64,000 nt of DNA, taken from assembly GCF_002865645.1 (NCBI RefSeq), contig NW_020194619.1, forward strand, positions 62,001 to 126,000. The letters run 5' to 3'. The notes beneath the pieces are model-generated. The model was given only the letters and a program-made list of their open reading frames with translations, had not been told where the DNA came from and made no database searches. A program made the position numbers and the translations under genes. The stretch comes from Hyaloscypha bicolor E. Lineage: Eukaryota > Ascomycota > Leotiomycetes > Helotiales > Hyaloscyphaceae. Shown here piece after piece: positions 34,682 through 47,105 of the stretch; the stretch's first letter is position 1, and every line of letters starts with the position of its first letter.

Positions 34682-37600
34682 CACGGTTCACAAGGCTGAC
34701 GCAATGAAGAGGTTGTTGCACTCCACAGTCATCTTTACTTTTGCGAGTAATAGATTTTCTTGCTCCGCGGTTCGGACTTCCCTTTTGGAATAGGAGACCG
34801 TTACACCAACAATATTCATAATTACGCCACCTCGTGTTTGCTAATCCCTTCTCCCCCTGTCGTTTTATGTGTGGCGTTGAGACACCGTCCATAGGAACCC
34901 CGCATATGCAAGCAAGCCTTCAGATTTCTTGCTTTTCCAAAGAAACAAATCTTGCAGAGAGAAGAAATCCTTGATGCGCCGGAAGGCATTGGCAGGGCTG
35001 GAATACCCTACCCATGATCCTCACTCTTCGAATAGGTTTCAATTTTCTCCGAAGCCTCTGACGGGCTGACGGGCTGACGGTCGATCTGGCAGATCAACCT
35101 GGTCGGCGACCTGCCTCATCTGACACCTTCTCCTCCTACCCAGGTACCTGGAAAAACTTACCGCGTCTGGCCTTAAAACCGTGGAAGGGGCTGTTTTCCC
35201 CTCACCAGTGAAATCGAAAACACGGCTCGGTGGGTGAGCTTAAACACGCACGAGTCATCAGCCTCGTCCAGGCTCCTTGCCTCCAGGCAACTGCCGCATT
35301 GGCTCTTAGGGTTCATCATTTGCTGACTTGACTAAATGGCGTTCGCCTCTCTGTCGGTGAAGCAAGACTGAAGCGCGAATGGTCGGCAGCATGTGACTCG
35401 GCGGCGGACCCTGTCACCCCTCACTCCAATGAAGACAGCCCCGAATATCATCTGCCTGATGAGTGCGGTGGCTGGGGGAATCTGTCTCCTGGCTCCCCTC
35501 CAGATCGGGCTTGATTCGATGTCATTGAATTGCATCGAAGGTGCCTGCCTGCCGTTCTTCCCAGTCTTTCTTACGTTTCTGATCCGCTCTTCATCCATCC
35601 AGGAGATCCACCAAGGGCCTCAAGATTCAAGACGTTCTATCTTGCCGAGGGGAAGAAATGGGGTCCGGTCCATGACATCCATATTATTGCATTATTCAGA
35701 CATCCTCGGCACGCTCTCCTGTTGACTGAGCCTCACGAGGCACAAATGGCTAATCCTTGCATGGATCCGGATTCGAACGTCCATGGAACGAATTTTTGGT
35801 TCCGTCCACGGACCGTCCAGTCTGGTATCTTAGCCCCACAAACTTGCACGAAACTGAACTAGGCCAGCGGATGCAGCAGCCCTGCAAGAACGCCGGGAAG
35901 CACAGTTTGATAGGCCCGTTCGTCGCGAGGTCCCTAAGTCCGTAACTCAACTTACCTTGTACTCAACTAACTCAAGGCTCGCTGACAGCAGCGGCGGCTT
36001 CTTTCCAACTGGCTTAGCCATAAACTCCTTGGACTTGAGAAGATTCTCCTCCGTATTATTGCTTCCCACTGCGCCCCACTGCGTGGTTTTAGGGATCTAG
36101 CCACGTGCGTCGCCCAACCGTTATTCCCTCCGCCCAGAGTCATCCGTTGCTCGCAGGCGGGCTGGCAATCAGCCTTGTATGCCCAGTTAGTTGCCGCTGC
36201 GAGGGCTTGCCTTTGTTGTTCAAAAAGGATTCGGAATCTCGGACTTTACAGACTTCAAAGAGACGAGCTTAGTCGGCACAGCCCGCCCTTGCAAGCCAAA
36301 CTGCCTGTTGCGCGCATTACGTCGATGTGGGTTGGCACGGAAATATCATCGCGTCCCTTCTGCCACTCCCACCCTCCAGCCGCCATGCATTTCTGGGAGC
36401 TGAAGTCTTCAAGACCGAGTCCTAACCTTGTCCCTTCTATGCTATTGATTGGATACGTTTAAATCTTACCATTGTGCTGGGACGCTGACCCGACCACCCG
36501 ATCAAATTGACATTGGGGGCCATCTGGCAGAGCTGAACCGCAAGGTAAATTTACCTTGGTACCATTCTGAGTATGCCGATGCCCCTCCCTCACCAGCTGA
36601 GGAGGGGTACATTTACTTCCTGATTTCGACCGCTCCTTGGCATGCCAACACAGGCAGCACTCAGGGATCCTTCAGGCTGCACTGTGACCTTGAAGCAGTC
36701 CGTTGTGCAGTAGCTCGTTCCCGACATCTGGACTGCACTATTGATGATTGGAATGCAGCGAGAGATTCCGCTCTGTCAGGCAAGAGTGGACCGCTGTGCA
36801 CAGCAGGAAGACGACTTCCACCCCACATGTGCTGCATGCAGAAAAGAGGGCACGCAATTGGGTTGGGGGTTGAGTGGTCGCGCTGCGTTTCCGGGCCGAA
36901 GCTTCAGCTGAGTGTCTCGATCAGGACTTGACCTCCCAGAAGCTTGTTCTTGGAAATAACACTATTCAGTGGTCCACGGTCCACGGTCCACGCTGCGCTT
37001 CCCCGTCTATCAGCTCCATGATCGGAAGGGCTGCAAGGCTCGGACTCGGAGCAATTCGATGTCAGTCAATAAGTTCTATTTTCATATCGAAGCCACCCGT
37101 GCCGCGCCGGCGGCCAATCTGTGAACGGCCCGGCTTCAAATAATCTTAGGGGACCACAAGCACTCAGAGCACAATCCCAGGAGCGATGCATGGCTGGGAG
37201 CTGAGTCTGCATTAAGGCAATTATGCGAGGAGGCGTGCCTCAATGAGGTCTGGTTTTGTTGAATATGGAAGAGTAATGAGGAGTGTGGGCGCTGTGTGAA
37301 TGAATAATAAGCACACACGAGGCTCAGGGCGTTTTCTCTGCGGGAGGCTGACCCGGCCTCCTCCCTTCGTTCGCTTTTCAGGGCTGATGGAGATCCTCGC
37401 CTCGCCTCGCCTCGCGTCGTCAGGGGGCGTCCGGTTGCTGCTCATGCAAGCAACCTCCCGAGCCCGTCCATTCGGTGGGCCTCTCCGCGCCAAGCCATTT
37501 CCACGTTGCCCTTGCCCTTCCTTTCCTCTCTCTCCCTTCCCCACGATGCCGAATCACGTCCGGCTGTCGAAGGGCTGGGCTGATGCAAATTATAAACGCT

Positions 37601-37702
37601 CTTATGCCCGATATGTCCCAGATATCGGGACAGCAAATGGCCCGAGCAGAGGCAAATTAACTATCTGATCGTTGTGTTTGCAAGCCGCCAGGTTCGACGT
37701 CG

Positions 37703-37764
37703 CTTCTGCTTCTGCTTCTGCTCCTGCTCCTGCTCCTTGTCGCCTTCGCCTTCGCCTTCGCCTG
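37703..37764 (+). repeat. Imperfect triplet/hexamer microsatellite
   Basis: Runs of cttctg, then ctcctg, then cgcctt units in direct succession, three related short repeats. Length variation between strains is expected for such tracts. Confidence 0.8.
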
Positions 37765-40592
37765 GGCTGGCCAGAGTTATGGTCCTCTGGGCCTTGGCCC
37801 AGGCACTCCCATGCATCTTGAGAGCGTGATTTCATGAATTTGGAACATCAGGGTCTGCAAGACCCTGACCATTGGACCAGAGCAGCTGCAGCCACGAACG
37901 TTTGACATGCAGATGCGCGGGCTCGAGGCAGGATTTTAATTTTACCGAGCGCGGGGCAGCCAATCCCACGTCCCAACTTTCCTCTTGTTCGAGGGCACTG
38001 AACACAAACGGCATCATCGACGATCTCGTCCGGCAGTGCTGGCACCAGACGGCCCGTCACTGATCTTTGCACAATCAAGAAGGGGGGTAGTGTCACGGAG
38101 ACACCAGTGCGTCAGGTCTCAGACCATTCGATGCCTCCATGTTTGTTGATCGGCAACTTCAAATGAAAGCTTGTCTTTGCAGTCGCTCCAATGATGCTTC
38201 CTGGCTACGGAAAGCCGGGCTTTAGACCAAACCAACTAAGGTTCCAAGTCGAGACGACAGGACGACAGGACGACCTGACTCGAGCCCCTTCGACATAGCC
38301 TTTGCCAGGTCCTCACTTCCTCAAGCCTTGCCAATCTCAAGAAGTGCTCCGGTCTCCAATAAGGTTTCCAGTGCAAAAGGTGCAAAGGCTGTGCCTCAAC
38401 ACCTCCTGAGGCTCACATTAATCTTTTTAGGTTCAAGCGAGACACCTCACATGTCGTAGGTGGCTACTCTTTTGAGTATGGTAGAAACTTATAGAACTCA
38501 CGGAGGAGCATACAAGGTGTAAATCCGCATACATCCGCGCCCAGGTTCTTCATGAGGTGATAGCATCAAAGCTCGTCCCCTCATACGAACAGCAGCTTTG
38601 GGATCAACTTGATGCCAATCACTACGATCAGCAGACAATTCGCCATTGATTCGTAACGTCAACCCCGTTTTTCAAGTCTGGTGGATCCAAAGGTTGGGGT
38701 CTTGGCATGACGGGTGGTGGCGCAGCACGAGCTTGAAACGATTCCGGGTTGGCTGCATCGCACAAACCCCCAAAATTTCTGAAGGGCTGCAGAAGGGCGG
38801 AATGCCACCCCAGGGTGTTCACTTACTCTCCCTCGATGATTGGCGGACTCAAATCCCTTCGCATTCCAGCCAGCAAGTTGCTGGGAAACAGCAAGTGGCT
38901 GGAACGGGTAATTTTTACGAGTGGCGTTCTGAAGCAATCCCTTTGTCTGGTGGTTCCTCGCCCATCTAGCTCACAAACCTCGGATTTCTTTTGGAAGGCA
39001 AGACTCCTGTGTAATACTGGACCATACCCAGAGATCTCAGTGGGCGCGAGAATAGATGTCTAGGAAGATGTCACCCCGAGGGGCGAGGCCACGCAAGGTG
39101 CACGAGGACATTGACTAATTAGCCGCTGGTGGTGTCGTCGTTCAGCTGCCCCTACGACAAAACGAAGTTCAGTTCGGTCACAGTCACAATCAACCCCGAG
39201 TCCCCGACCGTCCAGCCGGCGCGGCGCCACACGTATTCCAAGATGAACGCGAGCCCACTCATTTCACGGTTCAGCCGTGCGGTGTACACAGCGCGAGGCC
39301 AGCCAACGAGAGGAGGGCCCGCGGGAGGATTGGAGAACGGGTTGTAGTAGAGGTGGCTGGGCGGAAGAACAGAAGTGGCAAGTGAGTGCAACGGCAGCGG
39401 GAACCCTGCACGGGGGGGGGAGTGGGCTCGAGGGATGGCTTTAGGCTAAGAGGGATACGGCGTGTAGGGCTGAGCCTGAGATCGATGGGCGACGATAGAG
39501 CACCGATTCAGCGACAGTGCGACACACGGTGGAGGGCAAGAGGCCTGAGCGACGGTGAAGGAGGCACCCATGCTCACCTGGCCTGGCCTTGCACATGCGC
39601 ATATGCGCTTGCAGATCCCTGCACTGCCCGCAGCAGCCTGCCCAGTGCCCTCCCTTCCTGAGTTCCCTCCAGGCTATCCTACTCCTGGGTCCTCGCCCTA
39701 GGGCCTGGGCTCCTCCCCCCCAGGCTCCTCCCCCCAGGCTCCTCCCTCCCCCTCGAGCCCTGCCGCGCCGGCTGCTCCCTGTCTTGTCGACGTCGAAACC
39801 CCGCTGCAGCAAGACGTCTACAAGAACATCCCCCACTGCTACTCTATATGAGTATTAAGATTTGGCGCCTTGGCAACCTGTGAGCACCTTCCGAGTCTTC
39901 AAGACGTGCCCAGAAGGTGCAACTGCAACTGCAGGATCAAAAGCAGGAAGCCGATGATGCGGTCGGCCGGTTGAGCGAGTGAACCATGGCGTGGGTGGTC
40001 GTCGTGGACTGCATGTCAGAAGAGAGCGCAAGAACGGCGCGCTCACATCACCGCCATCTTCCTACGAGCGGACCAAGGGGTGAGATCAAGCTCACTGCTA
40101 GCTAAAAAGGCATAATGATGAAATGATATCAGACCGTCTTTCTCACGAGAGACCAGGAAGAGTGGGTTGGCCCACTGGAGAGAAAGTCAGACAGGACGAG
40201 GACGAGCAAGGCCGCCGTCGCCCCTCCTCAGAGCGTGCTCGTAAACTAACATAAGCTGTCGCCAAAACCGCTCATCGGGAAAGTAAGAACGGTGAGAGGA
40301 CCAAGACTGAGGGAAAAGAAGTGTAGGCAAGTGGAGGAGCAGTGTCGGGTCACGCTGCGGAACAACGTGCTGCCTCACCGTCTGAGAAAGACAAGAGACG
40401 GCGACGGCCTGCTTCTGTTTCCTCCCATCCCATCCCCGTGTCTGGTTGCAGTCCACTACGGCACTGTGCCCTCAAGACCTTGCTCAAGGCATCTCAAAGC
40501 CGCCGCCGCCCTCATCTCCTACGCCCCTGGCGTACAGTTACCGTCGAGCCGTTGACAGCAGAGCAGCCTTCCAGGCTCCACGCCCAGCACAT

Positions 40593-40632
40593 GCCCTGCC
40601 CTGCCTTGCCCTGCCTTGCCTTGCCCTGCCCT
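40593..40632 (+). repeat. CCTGC/CCTTG pentamer repeat
   Basis: About eight tandem pentamers alternating ccctg and ccttg. Confidence 0.8.
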
Positions 40633-40969
40633 TCATTCTGGGAGCAGCAGCAATATCTCTTCCACTGGCGAGCACCGGCAGGCCAGGGCGCACTTGCGCA
40701 AACCAGAGTGTCATACCCAGAGACTATGACTTATAATTATTGCTGCCATAGCCAGCTAATAAATAGCGAGTCGTTCAAATTCGCGCCTCGGACATCTCTC
40801 GCCCTTCCAAGTTCCAGGTCCGCCCGTTGGTCAGCCTGGCTGGTTAGCCTGCCCTACGACTGCTACTAGTGTACACAGGACTGTACGTACGACAGCCCTT
40901 TACCCAGTTGAGCCACGCCCCCCAACCTGGGTGCCTTCGATGGTTGGACCGCACCGCACCCATCCCCAA

Positions 40970-41070
40970 TCCCATCCCATCCCATACTTACATACACACA
41001 CACATACTTCGTACATACATACATACATCATCCCATACCAGACCCACACACACCACCACCACCACCATAC
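40970..41070 (+). repeat. Compound microsatellite cluster
   Basis: Successive cccat, ca, cata and cac tracts within 100 bases, in what is probably the leader or core promoter of the C2H2 gene. Confidence 0.8.
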
Positions 41071-41680
41071 CAAACCCGTTGTGTTATTGTTCCTTTCTTC
41101 ATGCCCGTTATTCGAACTTAGCCCAGCCCAGCCCGGTCCCTCTACCGCCTGGCGCACTACCATCTCATTCCCGAGACCGTCTCCATCTCCCCCTCCCCTC
41201 CCCCTCCCCTACACGACTTGCACTTAGCCCCCATAACTAGCTCGTGCTACGCTCCCACCTACCAGAAACGCCTGCCCGCCTGCGAACCTACGACTACAAC
41301 CTGCGACCTCCCCCTCCGGTCACTCCACAAGTACTGTACAGTCCTATTTTATGTCGATGCTGCGTCGGCGGTTCTGCGCTACATCCACACCGTCTTGCCA
41401 GCCCAGTCCAGCTGGCCCACATCGCCCCGTCAGCCGCCCTGTGTCCCTGGCCAACTCCAAGTCCAAGTCCAAGACATCCTCAATCTAAAGTCCGAATCGA
41501 TGCTCACTCTTCCACCTCCACCATCTTACACCCTTTGAGGTCTCATTCACCCAGACACTCATATATCGGCTCCGGCGCACCTCGACCTCTCCTAATTCTT
41601 CGATGACATAACGATTTCTGCATATCCCGGAGGACTTCTTTCTTTCTTTATTATATATTTTGTTGGTGGAATAGATATTC

Positions 41681-41761
41681 ATGTTCGCCTCCATTCATTC
41701 TTCCCAGTCGGCTTTTCCGAAGACCTTTGCCACCAACGCACCGAGACTTTCTAGCAAGTAG
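41681..41761 (+). promoter_or_regulatory. Upstream ORF (26 codons) before the C2H2 gene
   Basis: A complete ATG-to-TAG frame of 26 codons (starts MFASIHSSQSAF) ends 74 bases before the main ATG, in a long leader. A ttatatatttt element lies 30 bases before the uORF at 41650-41660. If the transcript starts well upstream, the uORF would be read first and could lower translation of the main frame. If the TATA-like element is used, it would lie at the very 5' end. This is an inference. Confidence 0.45.
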
Positions 41762-41835
41762 TGGCAGGAGGTCCCACGCCATTCCTTAGACTTCGTTCTT
41801 TCAGCTCGTGGCGCTCCCAGATATCGAAATTCGTC

Positions 41836-44238
41836 ATGGATATCCCACACCGTGGTGCAAGGCCGGTGGCCTTGCCCGAGATTTATGTCCACGACCCTAA
41901 CCCCTCTGATCGATTTCGCACCTCAAGCTCGTCGAGTTCGTACAATTCGACTTCCTCTCCTTCGACCTCCTCCATTCCAATGTCAATACCGAACTCACGG
42001 GACCCTGTTCCTCCTCCACTCCCCCCACCCCGACATCTCGCAGACATCGCAGGCGGTGGAAATGGACCGGATATTGCATGGCAATGGGGGAATTCCATTT
42101 CTCAGGAAAGCGATTGGAGAAGATCGATGCCATCTGTCCAGCCTGGGTCGAGTTTATATGGCAGTTTTGCAAGTAGAAAGGGCGCATTGGACGAGAGACC
42201 GGACAATTCCCGTCGTGGAAGCTCTACCTCGACAATCAAGTCAATGAATGGGCGAGAGAATACATATCCGCGGATAGATGAAGGCTATGCGAGTCTGTCT
42301 GGAACAAGTATTGGATCTAGCAAGTGAGTTCTGCCATTCTTATAGCAAGGAATATTTGTCGCCTGGTCGAAGGGTGAATGGGGCACGGGGTGTTGCCCCT
42401 TCTTTATACCACCTGTACGACGGCCTCGAGCCATTCTCGGTTTTCATTCGATTTCTATGGGATTCACTTTAGTTTGTAACCCCAATGCTAACACTTGTTC
42501 CAAGCAGATCCAAATACCAAGATTCCTCTGCCGCCAGGTCTGGTTTTCAAAGTTCCGTTCACGAGAAATACCAAAGTAATGCCCAAGCATACGACAAATC
42601 GTTACTGCAAAAGCTAGATCCCCGAAGAGGCAGTGACAATACCACACCCCCGCGAGGATATTCGAGATCTGCTTTTAGCACATCCGCCAGTGATTCTTCT
42701 CCGACATCACGAATCGCTCTCGAGCATCGATACCCGAACGCCATGAAGCCACTATCCTTGCCGATTATCACCAGCAGACCAGGGCTTGCTGAAAGCCCAT
42801 TAAGTCAATGGGCAGATACCCCGCTTTCCTCTATTTCTCCCGGGCATTCCTATCCCTACCCTAAGTTTGGGGGCCAAAGCCAATTCGACCGCAGGTCGCC
42901 AAGTGATACTGCAGAATCTGACAGGTCACCTGCTCCCTACATCAAACGATCTGGAAGTAATTCGGTAATGAGTATTGGCGACGACGCCTCCAGTTTCACG
43001 AGCAGATCTCGAGAAAGCTACGACCAGAGAGTTTCTCCAGACCATGACGTAGATTTTCATATGGAGGAGGCAGGTCTAAGACGTTTACATCTCGACGACT
43101 ATTCAGCTCGCCCAGATGCCTACTCACCCGGTTCAACTGCAGGTCAGAAAAGGCGCGCTTCATCGCCGCCAGGTGATGAAGGCCCTTCGTTGCATACCGT
43201 TGGCAGCGCAAGTGATCTCTACCGACGGCGCGAATCTGCATCCCGAACCTCACCAGCACCTCGGTTCCACTCAAATTCAGGATCAGTATCGTCAACTGCG
43301 TCTGCCCCAAGGAGCGGTTCCTATGTTTCAGCTTTATCCGCCGGTGGGAGCAGCATAACCAGCCTGAATTCCTATGGGAGGTTATCCCCGGGTGGTCTCT
43401 CTCCAGGGGCGTCAGATATGTCCGACTCCCCTTATGTCACATCTCTATCTTTGAACCCTAGCCCCCGCGGGACGCTTTCCAGGTCAAATCACAACCGTAC
43501 GATATCAGAGACGAGGCCACTTATGACATCTCGTAAACTTTCCGACAGCTTGAGCCATGGCAAACATAACGGTGCTCCCAAGAAACAGGGGGGGTTCATG
43601 TGTGAGTGTTGTCCTAAGAAGCCGAAGAAGTTCGACTCGCAAGAAGAGCTCAAGTAAGTCCACTGAAAAATCTAGGAGGTTGCCTACTAATTTCTCCTAG
43701 TGCTCATGAACAAGAAAAGCAATATGAATGCGCGTATTGCCGCAATCGTTTTAAGAACAAGAATGAAGCGGAGCGTCACCAGAATTCACTCCATCTTCGC
43801 CGTCATTCTTGGTCTTGTGCCGCCCTCTCAGGATTTCCAGCTGCGTTTCATAATTCTCCCACACGGCCAAACGAAGCTGACACGTGCGGCTTTTGTGGCG
43901 AAGACTTTCCCCGCTCGGGAATCTCATCCCCCTCCGTTACAGGACCCCCAACGGCTATAGCAACAGATCAAGACTGGGAAGTGCGGACAGCCCATCTCCA
44001 GGAAATGCACAAATTCGGCGAGTGCAACCATGCCAAGAAATTCTTCCGGGCGGATCATTTCAGGCAGCATCTGAAGCACAGTCACGCTGGAACAAGCGGC
44101 AAATGGACGAACATGCTGGAAAACGCATGCCAAAAGGATGAGCCAATGCCCGAAGTGATTCGAGGACCGGAAAGAGTCAGTCCTGGTGGGGCAAGACCGG
44201 GGAGAATCAGCGAAGAGGAGGAAATGGAACTTCTTTGA
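41836..44238 (+). CDS. C2H2 zinc-finger transcription factor with long Ser-rich N-terminus
   Basis: Exons 41836-42323, 42508-43653 and 43701-44238; 723 aa, phases consistent. Residues 1-540 are disordered and rich in Ser, Pro and Arg (SSSSSSYNSTSSPSTSSIP, PPPLPPPRHL). The C-terminal 180 residues hold a C2H2 array: FMCECCPKKPKKFDSQEEL then NAHEQ; YECAYCRNRFKNKNEAERHQ then NSLH; CGFCGEDF; and a divergent ECNHAKKFFRADHFRQHLKH. This layout (long disordered N-terminus, C-terminal fingers, final divergent finger) is common in fungal C2H2 regulators of development. I cannot assign a named orthologue. It ends in an acidic run (ISEEEEMELL). The 184-base first intron and the large upstream region suggest complex regulation. 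Confidence 0.85.
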
Positions 44239-45521
44239 AGCAAAATTCTTTTACGAACACGAAATTCGACCTAGGGATGAAAAACGGAGACGTCAAGAAG
44301 AAAGGAGGATGAAAAGAATCATTAACGGCCGCATAAAGATACCCGGTTCGCTATTTCCATGCATTGCTTGCATATTCATTGTCATCAATTATGGCGGCTT
44401 CCCGAGGCCGACCACCACGCGCATATCTTTGTTCGCAAATTCTATATACCTCCCCGAACCGGGGATGGATGGTTGGTTGCATACAGCGCTACATTGGCGT
44501 CTGAACTTCGGAGTTCTACCCTCGCAACATTTGTCGGATGGCGTGCAATGATTCCGCGGTATTCTGGGGCAGTTGTGGCTTTGGGTTATTGGCACACGTG
44601 AAGGGAAATGGTCTCTAATCAGGTGGTGCTTCATCTAGCAATTGCTGCTCTGGTGGTTTGCATTTGCCTAGTACTTTCTACGGGCGGATTTGCACATTAG
44701 CATATAGCTAGCTATGCAGATCAAACTTGAAGTAAAATAACGAGATATGATCGATCATGTTTGCCGGTCTCGAATTACCAAGAATGGAACTTATTTACCC
44801 AGTGACGTCAAAGCATACCACCAAGGATTGAGAGCTAGTGCTCGAGAGAAGGTGTGGCTTATTCACTTAGCTCCTCCGGAATATTTGGCGCTTTGGGGTT
44901 CAAAATTCCTTCAGGACTCCAGTTTTTCATGTAAAAGCTGAACCTACTAACTCCCTCGTCAAGTCGGAGCTTGGAAAGAACAGTCATTCATCACTTCGGG
45001 GAAATGCTGGTCCGCAGAATGAGCACTTGTAGCCCCCGAAACCAACGTTCTGTGAGAGTATGGTACAATTGTTCATCCCTTCTACCAAGTAGGTCGCCAC
45101 AACGTATATCTATCTTCTTGACTAAACCACAGTCAAGAGGCAAGGCGAGGTTCTCAAGCGTTGCCTCGGTATCCGTTGATCTTTACGTTAACTTTGATTC
45201 AAAGTGCGAGATATTCACATTCAACATCATGGACGTCGCATAATTCACCAAATTCGGAAAGTAAATACGCCTTACAAATGCTTTTTATAGAGAACGCAAG
45301 GGCTGGTCTTGGCAGCCATTTGTAGGAAGAAAACTAGTCGTGGATCTGCAGTCCTGCGTATTTGAGACAAAACAGACTAGTCACCTCACAAAATCCTTCC
45401 TTCCTCGGATACGGTGGACTTTGAAGTATGTAAGGCTGAAACAAGATTTCCCTCTGTCTTGGGGTCAACTATTCTTCGAGTCTCATATTACCACGTTGAG
45501 GTGTGGAAAATGGGACCCAGA
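44239..45521. other. Convergent 1.28-kb intergenic region
   Basis: Between the C2H2 gene and the cyclase-family gene. Only short frames, no family signal. Confidence 0.5.
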
Positions 45522-47105
45522 TTAGAAAATTGCCATCGCGTTCGGTGGCGAGCTCACGCCTCCTGGCATATTCAACGGTATCGAAGTCAAGAAGAACGAG
45601 TAGCGCTTGAGCTCCGCGCAAATTTTAGACAAAGCCTCAAGGTCGAACACTTCCCCTTTCCGGATGTTACTGTTAGCGATCGCCGGGCGAATCCTGTGCG
45701 GCAGGGACAGGAACTTGAGAAAGTCGAGACGTACCAATGGGCATGCCCCATCCACCTAGCAGATACTCATGCATTGAAACTTCGCCTGGCGTGGGGAAGA
45801 CCTAACCAGGAATATGATATTAGCCAGCCACATAAGACAATGCCAAGAGTAGATATAACTAGGCGGTGGCGACTTACTTCCCAGGAAATGGCATCTCCAG
45901 CAACGGCGGTTATGCCGCTGTCCCAGAGCCATTCGAGAAGCTCGATGGATGCTTCTACGCCTGCATGCTCCGCTTCTTCTTGTGCGGCGTATTCCTTCTT
46001 TTGTTGTTCGGTGAAGGTCTCCCATTCTGGCATCATGCCGGTGCGGATGAAGAGGATGTCTCCCTTGCGAGGGGTTACATTTTCGGCTCTACACATGGCG
46101 AGAATGCTTTCGAAAGAGACTGCATGGGTTGAGAAGCATGAGTATTTTATTGGCGGTGACTGTGATGAAGCCCAGCGGTGGTAGTCCAGGAGTATACCAC
46201 GACCTTGGAGCAGAGCAATGTTCAGTGGACTTGTCTCGTTTGGAAAGGGAAAATTTAACACTGCTAGAAAACCAAGGTGTGGATGCTTACCAGCAATACC
46301 CTCCGATGTCCAATGCTGTATACCAATTCGATGATTTGAGGAGTCCATTATCTCCTCTTTAGTGGTACCGCCATAGTAAACACGATCTTTGGAAGTGGAA
46401 GGTTCATTCGTATGAAGTGGCTGTGAGTAATGCCGAAATCCATCCCATTGACTGCTCTGCTCTGCGTTTGTGTCAGGCGGCTCTCCAAGATTTTACAAAC
46501 GCTCTGTGAAAGGGAACAGCACCAAAAAACTTCATATGGGAAGTCGTTCAAACCTACGAGGATTCATTTCATAGACGTCGTCAAAACAGGCTCCTAAGCC
46601 AATACCACCAGGACCAGGGATCTGCACAACTTCGAATCAGTATTGATCAACGGGACAGGTAATTTTCCCAGAACTTGGGGAACATCTAGAAGTGACTCGC
46701 GAGTTCTAGAACGTCAGGGAGTGGAAAGAAGAGCTCGAGGACACCATACAGGGATGACTTTGTGCGAACAGGACTGACGGCCAAACTGCGAATACTCAAG
46801 CTTTTTCATATTCCAGTTAAGCCCAACTCTTCTGCCAGTCTTGATCTCAGAAGCAGCGGCCGCTGAGACGACTTCTGGGGTAAGGAGCGACAATCGGCCT
46901 AGCATCTATCAGGTTGCTGTTCATCTGATGCGACAGGGGGCGAACCAAGGCCTTCAAGAGCCGATGAGGGAGAGCCCAACCAGACTCGCTTTGGATCCGG
47001 CAGTTTAGAAAATGGAATGTCATAGATTGAGATATTATAACGAATTACTTCCACTGTTCCTTCAGATTTGGCATAGGCCGAGCCCGATTGGGACAAGTCC
47101 TCCAT
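45522..47105 (-). CDS. Cyclase-family protein (kynurenine formamidase-like, PF04199)
   Basis: Seven exons: 47105-46946, 46898-46750, 46621-46558, 46482-46291, 46203-45878, 45801-45735 and 45655-45522; 363 aa with every phase matching. Blocks: LSLLTPEVVSAAAASEIKTG, RRVGLNWNMKKLEY, FGRQSCSHKVIP, SSQWDGFRHYS (catalytic metal/substrate region), YYGGTTKEEIMDSSN, RIGIQHWTSEGIAGRGILLD, KGDILFIRTGM, AVAGDAISWEVFPTPGEVSM, HEYLLGGWGMPIGE and PLNMPGGVSSPPNAMAIF. This is the fungal branch of the metal-dependent cyclase/hydrolase family that includes bacterial arylformamidases. The substrate is unknown, and no catabolic neighbours hint at one. The N-terminal 40 residues are weakly conserved and the start is tentative; a further intron near 47050 is possible. 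Confidence 0.86.

Larger units (their letters stand above)
33880..41835. other. 8-kb region without a convincing gene, repeat-rich
   Basis: Neither strand shows a conserved protein. GC-rich parts give long open frames on both strands (for example 39441-39836 minus and 39386-39858 plus), which is a composition effect. Short tandem repeats are scattered through it: (ctgacggg)n at 35058-35080, (ggtccac)3 at 36971-36991, ctcgc units at 37395-37415, (ctt/ctc-ctg)n at 37703-37764, gacgacag at 38252-38276, ggctcctcccccc at 39709-39751, cctgc/cttgc at 40593-40632, and cccat/ca/cata/cac tracts at 40970-41070. The right 1 kb is pyrimidine-rich and probably the long leader of the C2H2 gene. Confidence 0.5.

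Noticed and set aside
35393..35725. Hydrophobic plus-strand frame resembling a small membrane protein
   Set aside because: No start context, no family, and the opposite frame is equally open.
35756..35792. tRNA T-arm-like gttcgaatcc on the minus strand
   Set aside because: The flanking 5-base stem does not pair and no acceptor, D or anticodon arm is seen; it is an imperfect palindrome.
39386..39858. Overlapping long frames on both strands
   Set aside because: GC-rich, low-stop DNA with tandem ggctcctcccc repeats; no conserved motif or splice logic.
40869..41606. Pro/His/Thr-rich plus-strand frames
   Set aside because: Translation of pyrimidine-rich leader and microsatellites; not coding.
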